A DNA stretch of 64,000 nt from Paenibacillus mendelii (GTDB taxonomy: Bacteria; Bacillota; Bacilli; Paenibacillales; Paenibacillaceae): contig NZ_JANHOF010000016.1 of assembly GCF_024498075.1 (NCBI RefSeq), forward strand, positions 78,913 to 142,912, in the 5' to 3' direction. Positions within the stretch are counted from its first letter, which is position 1; every line of letters begins with the position of its first letter. Below, piece by piece: positions 1-7,515 of the stretch. Position numbers and translations under genes: made by a program. The notes beneath the pieces were generated by a model that did no database searches, was not told the origin of the DNA, and saw only the letters and a list, made by a program, of their open reading frames with translations.

Positions 1-483
1 CTTATTCCCTGTCTTCACGACGATGGAATCGCCCAGCTTCATGTACGGAACGAAATCAACTTGCGCTTCGCGCTCAGGCTTAATGTACATAGCCGAGTTG
101 ATCATGTCGATCCGTTTGCCCTGCAGCGCCGGAATGAGTCCTTCGAAGTTCAGGGCTCTTATTTCAACCTCCAGCCCCATTTGCTCCGCAAGAGCTTGTC
201 CCATCTCAATATCAAATCCTACAAATTCATTGTTATTCATATATTCAAACGGAGGGAAGGTCGCTGCCGTACCATACGTTAGCTTCCCTTTCTCCGCCAA
301 ATTCGAAGGAGCAGCAAGCTTATTCGTTTCGGTCTTGTCTGATGACGCGGAACCGTTCTGTGACGTATTGGATGACGATTGACCACCATTGCCCGTACTG
401 CCGTTGTTGCTCGAACAAGCGCTTAACAATAGAATGGCGGACAATAAAACAATCGTACGACCTATAAGTTTACGTTTAAACAT
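1..483 (-). CDS. Polar amino-acid type ABC transporter substrate-binding lipoprotein (partial, C-terminus outside window)
   Basis: The first 161 codons of an extracellular solute-binding protein of family 3 are present; the rest lies beyond base 1. The N-terminus has a short basic stretch, a hydrophobic segment and the lipobox L-S-A-C near residue 23, followed by a Ser/Asn/Gly-rich tether, so it should be a lipid-anchored protein on the outer face of the membrane. The body contains the family-typical GKLTYGTAATFPPFEY beginning and an FVGFDIEMGQALAEQMG stretch, with the repeated 'I and D' pattern of amino-acid binding proteins. It starts 37 bases after the GntR gene with a GAGGGAG-like ribosome site, so the two are probably cotranscribed. 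The ligand cannot be read from the sequence; by family it is a polar amino acid or a derivative. The FCD regulator upstream and the enolase-superfamily epimerase across the divergent promoter suggest an amino-acid derivative (inference). Confidence 0.9.
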   Translation of the reverse strand, partial: MFKRKLIGRTIVLLSAILLLSACSSNNGSTGNGGQSSSNTSQNGSASSDKTETNKLAAPSNLAEKGKLTYGTAATFPPFEYMNNNEFVGFDIEMGQALAEQMGLEVEIRALNFEGLIPALQGKRIDMINSAMYIKPEREAQVDFVPYMKLGDSIVVKTGNK

Positions 484-520
484 AGTAGACCACTCCCTCT
501 AAGTTATCTGGGTTCAGCAA

Positions 521-1192
521 TTAGCTTGAATGTTGACTCCGTAAAATGTTCAGCACGACCTGCTGCGTCTTGCGGTTATGCTCCATGATGAACCGGCCTG
601 CTTCCTCTTCCAGTTGCTTACTCATCAATTCAACCAAGTGGCGGTGATCCTGCGTGGAGCCCTCGATCATGCCAGGCTGATCCAAGAGGATTCGCCGATA
701 CCGCTCGCTTTGTATCCACAGCCGTTCAATAACAGTAAGAAGAACGGGATTATCAGCCAATTTATAGATGTACATATGAAACTCCCGGTTAGCTTCCAGG
801 ATGCGTTCATTCTCCGATGAATGAAGTAAGTACAACATCTCTTGCTCTTTAATCATGCCTTCCAGGATCTTGATATCTTGCGGTGCAAGACGTCTGGTTG
901 CCAGCTTCACGGCCAGCTCTTCCAACTCGCATCTCACGATATAAATATCATTGAGATGCTCCTCTGACAGCTTGCGGACGATTACGCCCCGATGTGAATG
1001 CATGTCCACCAAATCATGTGCAGCCAATTTTTCAAGAGCGCTGCGGACAGGCATCTTACTGAGTCCTAAGCGATTGGCCACTGCATCCTGATCAATCTTC
1101 TCACCCGGCGTTAACTCTCCGGATAGAATCCATTGCTTGAGGATGGTGAACACATGCTCGGACGCCGTGACAGGAACAGCGAATTTCTCCAT
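521..1192 (-). CDS. GntR family transcriptional regulator, FCD subfamily
   Basis: A 223-residue regulator of normal FCD-subfamily length. Residues about 10-75 form the winged helix-turn-helix (the DAVANRLGLSKMPVRSALEKL region is the recognition part) and residues about 80-215 the all-helical FCD effector domain. The usual metal or ligand residues of FCD domains are visible: N135 with H139 in ANREFH, H183/H185 in QDHRHL and H205 in MEHN. FCD regulators normally bind small carboxylates or amino-acid derivatives and control neighbouring catabolic genes. It is followed after 37 bases by the binding lipoprotein and is divergent from the epimerase-like gene starting at 1568. A strong inverted repeat at 1240-1269 sits just upstream and is the obvious candidate operator for autoregulation and control of the divergent gene. 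The specific effector is unknown. Confidence 0.93.
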   Translation of the reverse strand: MEKFAVPVTASEHVFTILKQWILSGELTPGEKIDQDAVANRLGLSKMPVRSALEKLAAHDLVDMHSHRGVIVRKLSEEHLNDIYIVRCELEELAVKLATRRLAPQDIKILEGMIKEQEMLYLLHSSENERILEANREFHMYIYKLADNPVLLTVIERLWIQSERYRRILLDQPGMIEGSTQDHRHLVELMSKQLEEEAGRFIMEHNRKTQQVVLNILRSQHSS

Positions 1193-1567
1193 CTCCTTGC
1201 ATCTTCTCCTCTCATGTGGAATGTTCGAGCGGTCAGGTTATCACGGATCAATGATCAAATATCCGTGATGCTGATTTACATTCTATTATCATTCATTATT
1301 GATGTCAACTAATCTGACATATAAAAATCATATAAATTATTCTTTACGTTAGATTATATGACTCGTAATTCAATTTATAAGCGTTATATTAATGCTTATG
1401 CGATGTTTTTTATCGTAATATATTCCAATTACTGGTTATACAACTCATTCACACTACTTATTTCTGAATGATATAGTTGCCAAGAACCACTTCCAGCCAT
1501 TATACTCACTACTATGTTATGAATAATAACGTCATATAAACTGACACAAGATAGCGAGGGAATATTG
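1193..1567. promoter_or_regulatory. Divergent AT-rich promoter region
   Basis: This 375-base gap separates the GntR gene from the enolase-superfamily gene and is much more AT-rich than its surroundings, as expected for a divergent promoter region. Apart from the inverted repeat at 1240-1269, I see no RNA structure or additional gene in it. The base composition is consistent with A/T-rich promoters for both directions, but I cannot assign -35/-10 boxes with confidence. Confidence 0.5.
1240..1269. promoter_or_regulatory. Inverted repeat, candidate GntR operator
   Basis: ATCACGGAT at 1240-1248 is mirrored exactly by ATCCGTGAT at 1261-1269, and the centre of the 12-base spacer is the palindrome TGATCA (1252-1257). 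The element lies 48 bases upstream of the GntR start codon on the shared divergent region. There is no T-run on either side, so it does not look like a terminator. The arms are longer than the usual GntR half-site, so a dimer-of-dimers or another regulator is possible. Confidence 0.5.
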
Positions 1568-2707
1568 ATGCTGATTTCTAGAATAGATATTTATAGACGC
1601 GATCTTCCGCTAAATCCGCCCTTTACACACTCATCATCCGGGACGATCACTCATCTGAAGCAGGTATATACGAAAATAATAACTGACACGGGTATGATAG
1701 GTTGGAGTGAGGTTAGAGGTAATTGTGAATATGTTACAGGTGACACTCCCGAGCGGATCGTTGCCGTTCTCAGCCACACATTAGGCCCCCTTCTGCTCGG
1801 CAAACCGGCCATGAATCGCAACTCGCTTCAGCATCTTTTCGATAAACGGCTTACAGGCAACAGTGCAGCCCGCGCAGCGATTGATATCGCATTACTCGAT
1901 CTAGCAGGCAAAGCACTCCGCGTTCCTGTGTGCGACCTGCTGGGAGGACAAGTTCGGGACGCCCTGCCAAGCGATGCTACCATCGCCTTCGGCTCACCCG
2001 ACGAAGCCGAAGCAGAAGCGCTTCGCTATTTGATGGACGGATTTCGAACGCTTAAGCTTCGGGTCGGACCTGACCGCGATAACGACCTGCAGCGTGTGCA
2101 GCGTGTACGAGCAGCCATTCATTCTTCGGGGTTATCGAAAGAGGTCATGCTATGCGTGGATGCCAATCAGGGATGGACCCCCAAGCAGGCGATTATACGA
2201 CTTAAGGAATTAGAGCCTCTTGGCGTCGAATGGGCGGAGCAGCCGGTTGCGGCCGATGATTTTGCCGGATTGAAGCAGGTTAGCCAGCATACGCAAGCCA
2301 CCGTCGTCGCAGACGAGAGTTGCCGTACTGCAGCAGATGTTGCCCGAATTGCGTCTGAGGGCGCAGCGGATCTCGTACATTTGAAAATCATTAAGGCGGG
2401 TTCGATCGACAATCTTCAGCGGATGATGGCCGTAGCCGAATCCTTCCGGATTCCCTACATGTTAGGCCAGATGGATGAAGGACGCTTGGCTACCGCCGCT
2501 CTCGTGCACATCGCCGCAGCTTCACGCGCCAGCCACTTCGAGGTGTGGGGCTTTCAACGCGTACGTCCGGAAGACGACCCAGCCAGCGGACTTGCCATGT
2601 CGAATGGATCCGTTTCTATACCCGAAGGATTCGGTCTGGGTATGACTATAAGAGAAGAACAGCTGGAGCTGGTCGCCAGCCTATCTGCTGCGGATTCGAT
2701 CACATAA
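1568..2707 (+). CDS. Enolase-superfamily enzyme, muconate lactonizing / amino-acid epimerase subgroup
   Basis: A 379-residue mandelate racemase / muconate lactonizing enzyme family protein with the N-terminal capping domain and C-terminal modified TIM barrel. Metal ligands are visible as D198 (CVDANQGW), E224 (WAEQP) and D249 (VADESC). The base on the second strand is K163 in TLKLRVG, where the common K-x-K is K-x-R, and the opposite base is K273 in HLKIIKAG, followed by a GQMDEGRLATAA segment typical of the MLE/epimerase subgroup. The family does proton abstraction alpha to a carboxylate (racemisation, epimerisation, cycloisomerisation, dehydration); the exact substrate is not predictable here. 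I chose the ATG at 1568 rather than the TTG at 1565 because the GAGGG at 1556-1560 is then 7 bases away. It is divergent from the GntR regulator and probably shares its control. A strong terminator follows immediately. Confidence 0.88.
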   Translation: MLISRIDIYRRDLPLNPPFTHSSSGTITHLKQVYTKIITDTGMIGWSEVRGNCEYVTGDTPERIVAVLSHTLGPLLLGKPAMNRNSLQHLFDKRLTGNSAARAAIDIALLDLAGKALRVPVCDLLGGQVRDALPSDATIAFGSPDEAEAEALRYLMDGFRTLKLRVGPDRDNDLQRVQRVRAAIHSSGLSKEVMLCVDANQGWTPKQAIIRLKELEPLGVEWAEQPVAADDFAGLKQVSQHTQATVVADESCRTAADVARIASEGAADLVHLKIIKAGSIDNLQRMMAVAESFRIPYMLGQMDEGRLATAALVHIAAASRASHFEVWGFQRVRPEDDPASGLAMSNGSVSIPEGFGLGMTIREEQLELVASLSAADSIT

Positions 2708-2708
2708 T

Positions 2709-2756
2709 AAATAAACCGAAGCCCAGCTGTGATGACAGCAGGGCTTCGGTTTATTT
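2709..2756. terminator. Rho-independent terminator (bidirectional)
   Basis: A perfect 16-bp stem (left arm 2709-2724, right arm 2741-2756) plus an inner GCTGT/ACAGC stem begins two bases after the stop codon of the enolase-superfamily gene. The outer part is A/T only, supplying U-runs in either direction. Confidence 0.85.
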
Positions 2757-2786
2757 ATAAGAGATATAGGATTAATCCCGCAGTGT

Positions 2787-3437
2787 ATGCGTGAATCGGA
2801 AGTTCTCAACGGTGGCCAGATTGAAGGTATAATCGTAATCGAAGGGATCGATACTAAACTATATAGCAGCCTGAAGAAGAGATACCCGCATCTGGTTGGT
2901 ATTGACGTATCCGATCCGACGATCCCAACCATCTCCTATGATCGCATAGAAGCTGCTCGAATAGCCGTGAACCATCTCGTTGACCAAGGGCACCGGGATA
3001 TTCTCTTCATTGGAGGAACCGGCCGCTCCGGTGAATTCGAACGAGAGAAGCGGTATCGCGGCTACAAATTAGCCCTGGACCAGGCGGGGTTGCCTTTGAA
3101 GTTCGCAGTTTATACTCAATGCCCAGTGGGAGCCGGATAATGCTTATCATCTGATGCTCCGTTTATTGGACGAGCATCAAGATGAGCTGCCTACTGCTGT
3201 ATTCGCAGCCAGCGACATTCTGGCGATGGCAGCCATGCGCGCGATATCGGAAAGGCTATCGGAAAGGCTATCGGATACCGCAGGATGTTGCCATTATCGG
3301 CTGAGCCCTCCCGTTACACGGTGCCTCCGCTCTCCACTATCCACATCCCTACCTTTGAAATCGGGATGTAGCGGCTAAGACGCTGCTGGAAAGCATTCGT
3401 TCTCCCTATCCGCTGCCGATCAAAATTGTGCTTCTCT
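2787..3437 (+). pseudogene. Decayed LacI-family regulator (effector-binding domain remnant)
   Basis: Translation of three consecutive frames reconstructs the C-terminal two thirds of a LacI/GalR repressor. The first frame reads from IEGIIVIEG through NHLVDQGHRDILFIGG to ALDQAGLPL (2787 to about 3120). The second, beginning near 3123, reads AQWEPDNAYHLMLRLLDEH and AVFAASDILAMAAMRAI. A later segment reads EPSRYTVPPLSTIHIP, then VAAKTLLESIRSPYPLPIKI. At least two frame changes and a stop separate these pieces. A 12-base tandem duplication (GGAAAGGCTATC twice, near 3250-3275) disrupts the segment before GYRIPQDVAIIG. The helix-turn-helix end is missing, so the fragment cannot bind DNA. It lies between a terminator and the aldolase gene and may be the remains of a former local regulator. 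Confidence 0.8.
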
Positions 3438-3551
3438 TTGAACCCTTGTTCCGTCAATTGAGCTCATGGAATGTCCCTCAAGGAAGCATCGACACACTTA
3501 ATTCACATGCCTTTCCAGCATTGTGCGCTGGAATGACCAGCCTTATACAGC

Positions 3552-3597
3552 AAAAAGCCGAATTCTCGTCTTTATTGGACGATCATTCGGCTTTTTT
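3552..3597 (-). terminator. Terminator downstream of the class II aldolase
   Basis: AAAAAGCCGAAT at 3552-3563 pairs with ATTCGGCTTTTT at 3585-3596 around a 21-base loop. The hairpin lies 18 bases beyond the aldolase stop codon, and the A/T ends make it usable in both directions. Confidence 0.8.
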
Positions 3598-3614
3598 AGG
3601 TTATGCTTCTTTCA

Positions 3615-4481
3615 TTATTGCACGTCGCGGGCTTTGCCAATACATCCGCAAAGCTGCATTTTTTCAATTGCCAGTCGCTTAACGGCTTCCTTGGCCGGAA
3701 CCATATATTTACGCGGATCATTCTCTTCAGGATTCAAGGCAAACACATCTTTAATGGCATCCGAGAACGCAATGCGAAGCTCGGTTGCAATGTTCATCTT
3801 CGCCATCCCAAGGGAAACGGCGCGTTTCACTTGATCAGCCGGGATACCTGAACCGCCGTGCAGGACAAGCGGAGTCCCGATAAGCGATGCAATCTCGCCA
3901 ATACGTGCAAAGTCGATATTCGGATCGCCTTTATAAATACCGTGGGCCGTACCGATTGCCGGAGCTAACGTGTTTACGCCGGTACGTTCAACGAATTGCA
4001 GACATTCTTGCGGGTCGGCAAGCAGGGCATCACGTTCATCAACGACGATATCATCCTCTACGCCGCCTACTTTGCCAAGCTCAGCTTCGACGTTAACGCC
4101 GGCAGCAGCTGCAATCTCCATAACCTTCGATGTGCGGGCGACATTCTCTTCATACGGATGCATGGAAGCATCGATCATTACGGACGTATATCCAGCGCGA
4201 ATACATTGTACAAGCAGCGGGAAATCCGTACAGTGATCCAAGTGCAAAGCAATCGGCAGGCCTGTCCGGTTAGCTGCAACTGTAGCAGCCGCAGCAATAT
4301 AATCTGGTCCAAGATGCTTAACCGTACCTACCGTGGATTGAATGATTAACGGCGATTGTGTTTCTTCAGCGGCTTCAACGACTGCCTGAAGCATTTCGAG
4401 GGTATGCACATTGAATGCGGCTACCGCATACTTGTTCTTCCGGGCGGTTTGAAGCATTTGAGTCGACGAAATAAGTGGCAT
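3615..4481 (-). CDS. Class II (zinc) ketose-bisphosphate aldolase
   Basis: A 288-residue class II aldolase of the FbaA/GatY/KbaY/IolJ group, which cleaves a ketose 1,6-bisphosphate or related sugar phosphate to dihydroxyacetone phosphate and an aldehyde in the cytoplasm. The HLDH motif supplies catalytic D82 and zinc ligand H83; H180 (GTAHG) and H208 (LHGGSG) are the other zinc ligands; GGSG and the later NIATE segment bind the phosphate. The start at 4481 is preferred over an upstream in-frame start because AAGGAGG (plus-strand 4491-4497) lies 9 bases before it. It is divergent from a double-SIS protein, so a role in amino-sugar or Amadori-type sugar-phosphate catabolism is more likely than glycolysis (inference). 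Substrate specificity between fructose, tagatose and others cannot be read here. A terminator follows. Confidence 0.9.
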   Translation of the reverse strand: MPLISSTQMLQTARKNKYAVAAFNVHTLEMLQAVVEAAEETQSPLIIQSTVGTVKHLGPDYIAAAATVAANRTGLPIALHLDHCTDFPLLVQCIRAGYTSVMIDASMHPYEENVARTSKVMEIAAAAGVNVEAELGKVGGVEDDIVVDERDALLADPQECLQFVERTGVNTLAPAIGTAHGIYKGDPNIDFARIGEIASLIGTPLVLHGGSGIPADQVKRAVSLGMAKMNIATELRIAFSDAIKDVFALNPEENDPRKYMVPAKEAVKRLAIEKMQLCGCIGKARDVQ

Positions 4482-4551
4482 ATTTGAGTTCCTCCTTGTG
4501 GTTCTCACAGACTTGCGTGTGTAACCTATAGCATTATCATAATTTTCAATT

Positions 4552-4605
4552 GTGATTTTTTCAATCTTTTTTTGATTTTATTTTTCATTTGATTGAAATA
4601 ATCAC
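4552..4605. promoter_or_regulatory. Long inverted repeat between divergent aldolase and SIS genes, candidate operator
   Basis: GTGATTTTTTCAATC (4552-4566) and GATTGAAATAATCAC (4591-4605) are inverted copies matching at 14 of 15 positions, separated by 24 AT-rich bases that contain two further TTGATTT-like half copies. It occupies the middle of the 203-base divergent promoter region, an ideal place for a repressor controlling both genes. No regulator gene of obvious fit is adjacent, except the decayed LacI fragment. Confidence 0.55.
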
Positions 4606-4684
4606 GAATATGAATTAAACTGTCACTAGGTTAAAGCTATTCCCGTACACGGAAAACCACATTTCGAGGAGGGTCATTATTCTC

Positions 4685-5728
4685 ATGAGTTTAACTTATA
4701 ACGAAGTCAAACAACAATATGCCGCGTTACAACAGACCTATGATTACATGAAGTCTAAGCGTGAGGATATCGTAAGCTTTATCAGTAAGCACGGGATCAC
4801 TTCGATCACCTTTGTCGGCTGCGGCTCCAGCTACTGCTTGAGCAAGTCAGCTGCATTCTCTACCCGTCTGCGTGCAGGCATGTCTTCCATGGCGCTTGCC
4901 GGCGGCGATCTCATGCTGAATCCGAAGCGTTATCAGTCTCTGTTGGAGAACACCTTGCTCGTTGCGCCGTCGCGCTCAGGCAGCACCAGTGAAGTGGTAG
5001 AAGCCGTCAAGCTTATCCAAGAGGTGAAGCATGTTCCGGTTCTTGCCCTTTCCAGCGTATCGAACTCGCCGCTGTCGCAGAAGGCGGATTTTGCACTAGA
5101 GCTGCCTTGGGCATTCGACCATAGTGTGTGCCAAACCCGCAATATTACCAATTTATATGTTGCAAATCTCATGATCGCCGCTTTCCTCGGTAATGACGAG
5201 AGCTTAATCGATAGCATCGGCACGGCCATTGGACAAGGCGAAGCCTTCATGGCACGCGTGGAGAATGCCATTCGCGAAACAACGAACTTCGAATGGACGA
5301 ATGCCGTTGTCCTCGCGGACGGCGAGCTCCAAGGACTCGCATCCGAAGGCGCAATTGCTTTGACCGAAATCGCCAAGGTACAAGCGCAATCGCATCACCT
5401 GCTTGATGTTCGCCATGGCCCGATGGTAACCGTAGGACCCGACACTCTCGTCATCGCCGCATTGACGAAAGACGGCTCCGAGCATCAGCACAAGCTTATG
5501 CAGGATATCAAAAACCGCGGCGCGCGCATCATTGCATTCGGTGATCACGCAAGCGTCGTTCCTACCGATCTGGTTGACCTGGCGATCATTACGGAATCAG
5601 AGCTGGATATTGCCGCGCAAGGCATTCCATTCATCTTCATTCCGCAAATCGCTGCATTAACCAGTGCTGAGCGCCAAGGCATCAATCCGGATCAGCCGGA
5701 TGGTCTGACCGCATGGGTGAAGCTTTAA
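4685..5728 (+). CDS. Double-SIS-domain sugar-phosphate isomerase/deglycase-like protein
   Basis: A 347-residue protein with two SIS (sugar isomerase) domains. The first has VGCGSSYCLS near residues 44-53 and the phosphate-binding SRSGSTSEVVEA near 96-107; the second has the RHGPMV signature found in the isomerase half of GlmS, in AgaS and in fructosamine-6-phosphate deglycases (FrlB/GfrF). Such enzymes act on the C1-C2 carbons of amino sugars or glycated amino acids in the cytoplasm. There is no glutaminase domain, so it is not GlmS. The ATG at 4685 follows a GAGGAGGG ribosome site. It is divergent from the class II aldolase, which would cleave the product after phosphorylation; that pathway is inferred from adjacency and family. 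A terminator follows at 5755. Confidence 0.88.
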   Translation: MSLTYNEVKQQYAALQQTYDYMKSKREDIVSFISKHGITSITFVGCGSSYCLSKSAAFSTRLRAGMSSMALAGGDLMLNPKRYQSLLENTLLVAPSRSGSTSEVVEAVKLIQEVKHVPVLALSSVSNSPLSQKADFALELPWAFDHSVCQTRNITNLYVANLMIAAFLGNDESLIDSIGTAIGQGEAFMARVENAIRETTNFEWTNAVVLADGELQGLASEGAIALTEIAKVQAQSHHLLDVRHGPMVTVGPDTLVIAALTKDGSEHQHKLMQDIKNRGARIIAFGDHASVVPTDLVDLAIITESELDIAAQGIPFIFIPQIAALTSAERQGINPDQPDGLTAWVKL

Positions 5729-5754
5729 CACGCGATTGGCCCTGAGTACAGCAA

Positions 5755-5793
5755 AGAGGCTCCTCCTAAGTAAAGCTTAGGCGGGAGCCTCTT
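5755..5793. terminator. Terminator after the SIS gene
   Basis: The hairpin pairs AGAGGCTCC and CCTAAG on the left with CTTAGG and GGAGCCTCT on the right, with a small internal bulge and a TAAAG loop. It lies between the convergent SIS and GNAT genes and can serve both. Confidence 0.75.
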
Positions 5794-5834
5794 CGTTATT
5801 TGATACAGTTTCGCAGTATAGACAATGCTCGCTG

Positions 5835-6233
5835 TTATCGTTTTCTTGGGATGATAAACGCTTTATCGGTACTCTCAAAGCCGATGTGCGGGTAATATTC
5901 GACTGCTCCCGGCGCTGAAACCAGCACAATGGAGCACTCTTCCCCCAGCTCAAGCTGCAGCCTTCGTACAAGCTCCTTGCCAATCCCTTGATTTTGATAT
6001 ACTTTATCCACGGCCAAATCAGACAGATAGCAGCAGTACGCATAATCCGTTACAGCTCTTGCAAGACCGATCATCTTACTGTTACCTGCCCAAGCGCTGA
6101 TCACGAGATCCGAATGATCGATCATTCGCTGAATACGCTCTAGATCCTCGTAAGGCCGTTTAATGCCTGAGTTACGAAATACTTGGGCGACATCGACCGC
6201 TTGAAGCTTTTTGTCATTGGTATAGGTAATCAT
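5835..6233 (-). CDS. GNAT family N-acetyltransferase
   Basis: A 132-residue single-domain acetyl-CoA-dependent N-acetyltransferase. The acetyl-CoA pyrophosphate-binding motif A is clear as VYQNQGIGKELVRRL near residues 79-93, preceded by the beta strand CCYLSDLAVD and followed by IVLVSAPGAVEYYPHIGFE (motif B). The start has a GAGGGGGA ribosome site 6 bases upstream. It stands alone, convergent with the SIS gene and sharing the terminator region. The substrate is unknown; this small group is often annotated as acetylating small amines or antibiotics, but nothing here identifies it. Confidence 0.88.
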   Translation of the reverse strand: MITYTNDKKLQAVDVAQVFRNSGIKRPYEDLERIQRMIDHSDLVISAWAGNSKMIGLARAVTDYAYCCYLSDLAVDKVYQNQGIGKELVRRLQLELGEECSIVLVSAPGAVEYYPHIGFESTDKAFIIPRKR

Positions 6234-6308
6234 GGCATATCCCCCTCTATTGTGTATGATGAGTTTCTCTACCCGCCATTATGTGATGTCTGTCCCGTTT
6301 CCATTCCA

Positions 6309-6725
6309 TTACCCAAATAACGTATCCATGATTGTTCCCAGAGCCCCCGACTTCTTGTTGCGAAGCACATCCGGGTTGTATACTTCGACAAATCCACAAT
6401 GCTCGCAGGACACGAATAAGTAATGATGGTGCTGAATATCCAGCAGCTTGCTGAAGCCCGTGCCCGTCATGGCAACTTCTTGCACGCTGCAATCCAAGCC
6501 GCTGCATTTAGAACACTTGAAGTTTTCTGCGATTAGCTCCTCCACTGGGGATGCGCCTCTTCCATCAACTTCAGCATCCAGTTCCACTTCTGATCCATCT
6601 CCCTTATGGGCTGTTTCAGCAAGAGGAAAATCATCCTCAGACACTTCATAGAGCTTACGATGGCACTTCGGGCATCGGCTATTCTTAATTTCAATGTCAT
6701 GATGACACCATGGACATTCGATCAT
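6309..6725 (-). CDS. Zinc-ribbon protein with two CxxC/CxxC modules
   Basis: A 138-residue soluble protein. The N-terminus carries CPWC followed 11 residues later by CPKC, a zinc ribbon; the C-terminal half carries CSKC and, after about 30 residues, CEHCGFVEVY, a second ribbon of the type seen in small nucleic-acid-binding zinc-ribbon proteins of Firmicutes. An acidic linker joins them. The open frame extends upstream to a GTG at 6809, but the ATG at 6725 begins exactly at the first ribbon and is preferred; the ribosome site is weak in both cases, so the start is uncertain. Function unknown; nucleic-acid or protein binding is a guess from the fold. Confidence 0.7.
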   Translation of the reverse strand: MIECPWCHHDIEIKNSRCPKCHRKLYEVSEDDFPLAETAHKGDGSEVELDAEVDGRGASPVEELIAENFKCSKCSGLDCSVQEVAMTGTGFSKLLDIQHHHYLFVSCEHCGFVEVYNPDVLRNKKSGALGTIMDTLFG

Positions 6726-6809
6726 GGAAACCACATCCAATCTTGTAATGTACGTTCGCAGAGGGTCAGCTGCAGCAAGAGCAGATGAGGGAGAGGTTTG
6801 ATTGACCAC

Positions 6810-6987
6810 TTTACAGCGCCAAACAGCAGAACGGAAAATATTGGAATTTTACAGGTTGCTTCCTTATTCGCTCTTGCTTGTCGCGATCGCTTGTGTTCGC
6901 ATGCTGCAACCGCATCAGAAACTCAGACACAGTCAACCGTTGGCTGTTCCGCCTCATTGGGTTTTACAGCTCACTCTTGCTCGCCCG
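6810..6987. other. Non-coding leader to the tandem repeat
   Basis: No convincing gene is visible. The stretch contains scattered TTTTACAG motifs (about 6846 and 6962) related to the TTACAG arms of the repeat that follows and looks like degenerate repeat material. Confidence 0.4.
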
Positions 6988-7340
6988 CACCTGGTTTTGT
7001 ACTGTAACGGTATTTTATGGTCTTACAGAACTCCGCCTCTAGAAAAACCTTGCTGTAACTCCCATTTTGGGTCTTACAGCTCTTCCTCGACCTCGGCCGC
7101 ACCTGGTTTTTGTACTGTAACGGTATTTTATGGTCTTACAGAACGCCGGCGCTATAAAAATCTTGCTGTAACTCCCATTTTGGGTCTTACAGCTCTTCCT
7201 CGACCTCGGCCGCACCTGGTTTTTGTACTGTAACGGTATTTTATGGTCTTACAGAACGCCGGCGCTATAAAAATCTTGCTGTAACTCCCATTTTGGGTCT
7301 TACAGCTCTTCCTCGACCTCGGCCGCACCGGTCTTACAGC
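6988..7340. repeat. 113-bp tandem repeat, three copies, each with two CTGTAA/TTACAG palindromes
   Basis: The segment CACCTGGTTTTTGTACTG begins at 7100 and again at 7213, and a truncated fourth start is at 7326, giving a 113-base period. Copies 2 and 3 are essentially identical; copy 1 (6988-7099) is diverged and one base shorter. Each unit carries two imperfect palindromes bounded by CTGTAA and TTACAG. In the second, the outer arms are GCTGTAA/TTACAGC and the inner arms CCCA/TGGG around a TTT loop, so transcripts would fold into alternating hairpins. The unit is not a multiple of three and no conserved protein is encoded. It is non-coding and lies between the 5' end of the zinc-ribbon gene and the 3' end of the HAD gene. 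Confidence 0.9.
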
Positions 7341-7398
7341 TCTAACTCGTCCGTCTGGAGTCACTGGTGTTCAAAAGACCGTCTTGCCGGATCCGTTT

Positions 7399-7515
7399 AT
7401 TCCAGCTCTCGGATCAGCTCAAGCGGATGATGCAGCTATCCCACTCAAGGATCAAATCATTCAGATGATTCAGCTATTCCAGCTCTCGGATCAACTCATG
7501 CGGATGATGCAGCTT
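7399..7515 (-). repeat. Three imperfect 39-bp copies of the 3' end of the HAD gene
   Basis: The last 13 codons of the HAD gene (about 7476-7515) recur twice downstream of its stop codon: a close copy beginning at 7399 and a more diverged one between them (about 7438-7475). Copies start with ATTCCAGCTCTCGGATCA or a variant and end with GATGATGCAGCT. Spacing is about 38-39 bases, so the reading frame would be kept, but the stop codon separates the copies from the protein. Confidence 0.75.

Noticed and set aside
4685..5728. Glucosamine-6-phosphate synthase (GlmS)
   Set aside because: The isomerase SIS pair is present but the N-terminal glutaminase domain is absent.
6988..7340. CRISPR-like array
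   Set aside because: The unit is 113 bases with near-identical whole copies; there are no short direct repeats with unique spacers and no cas genes.
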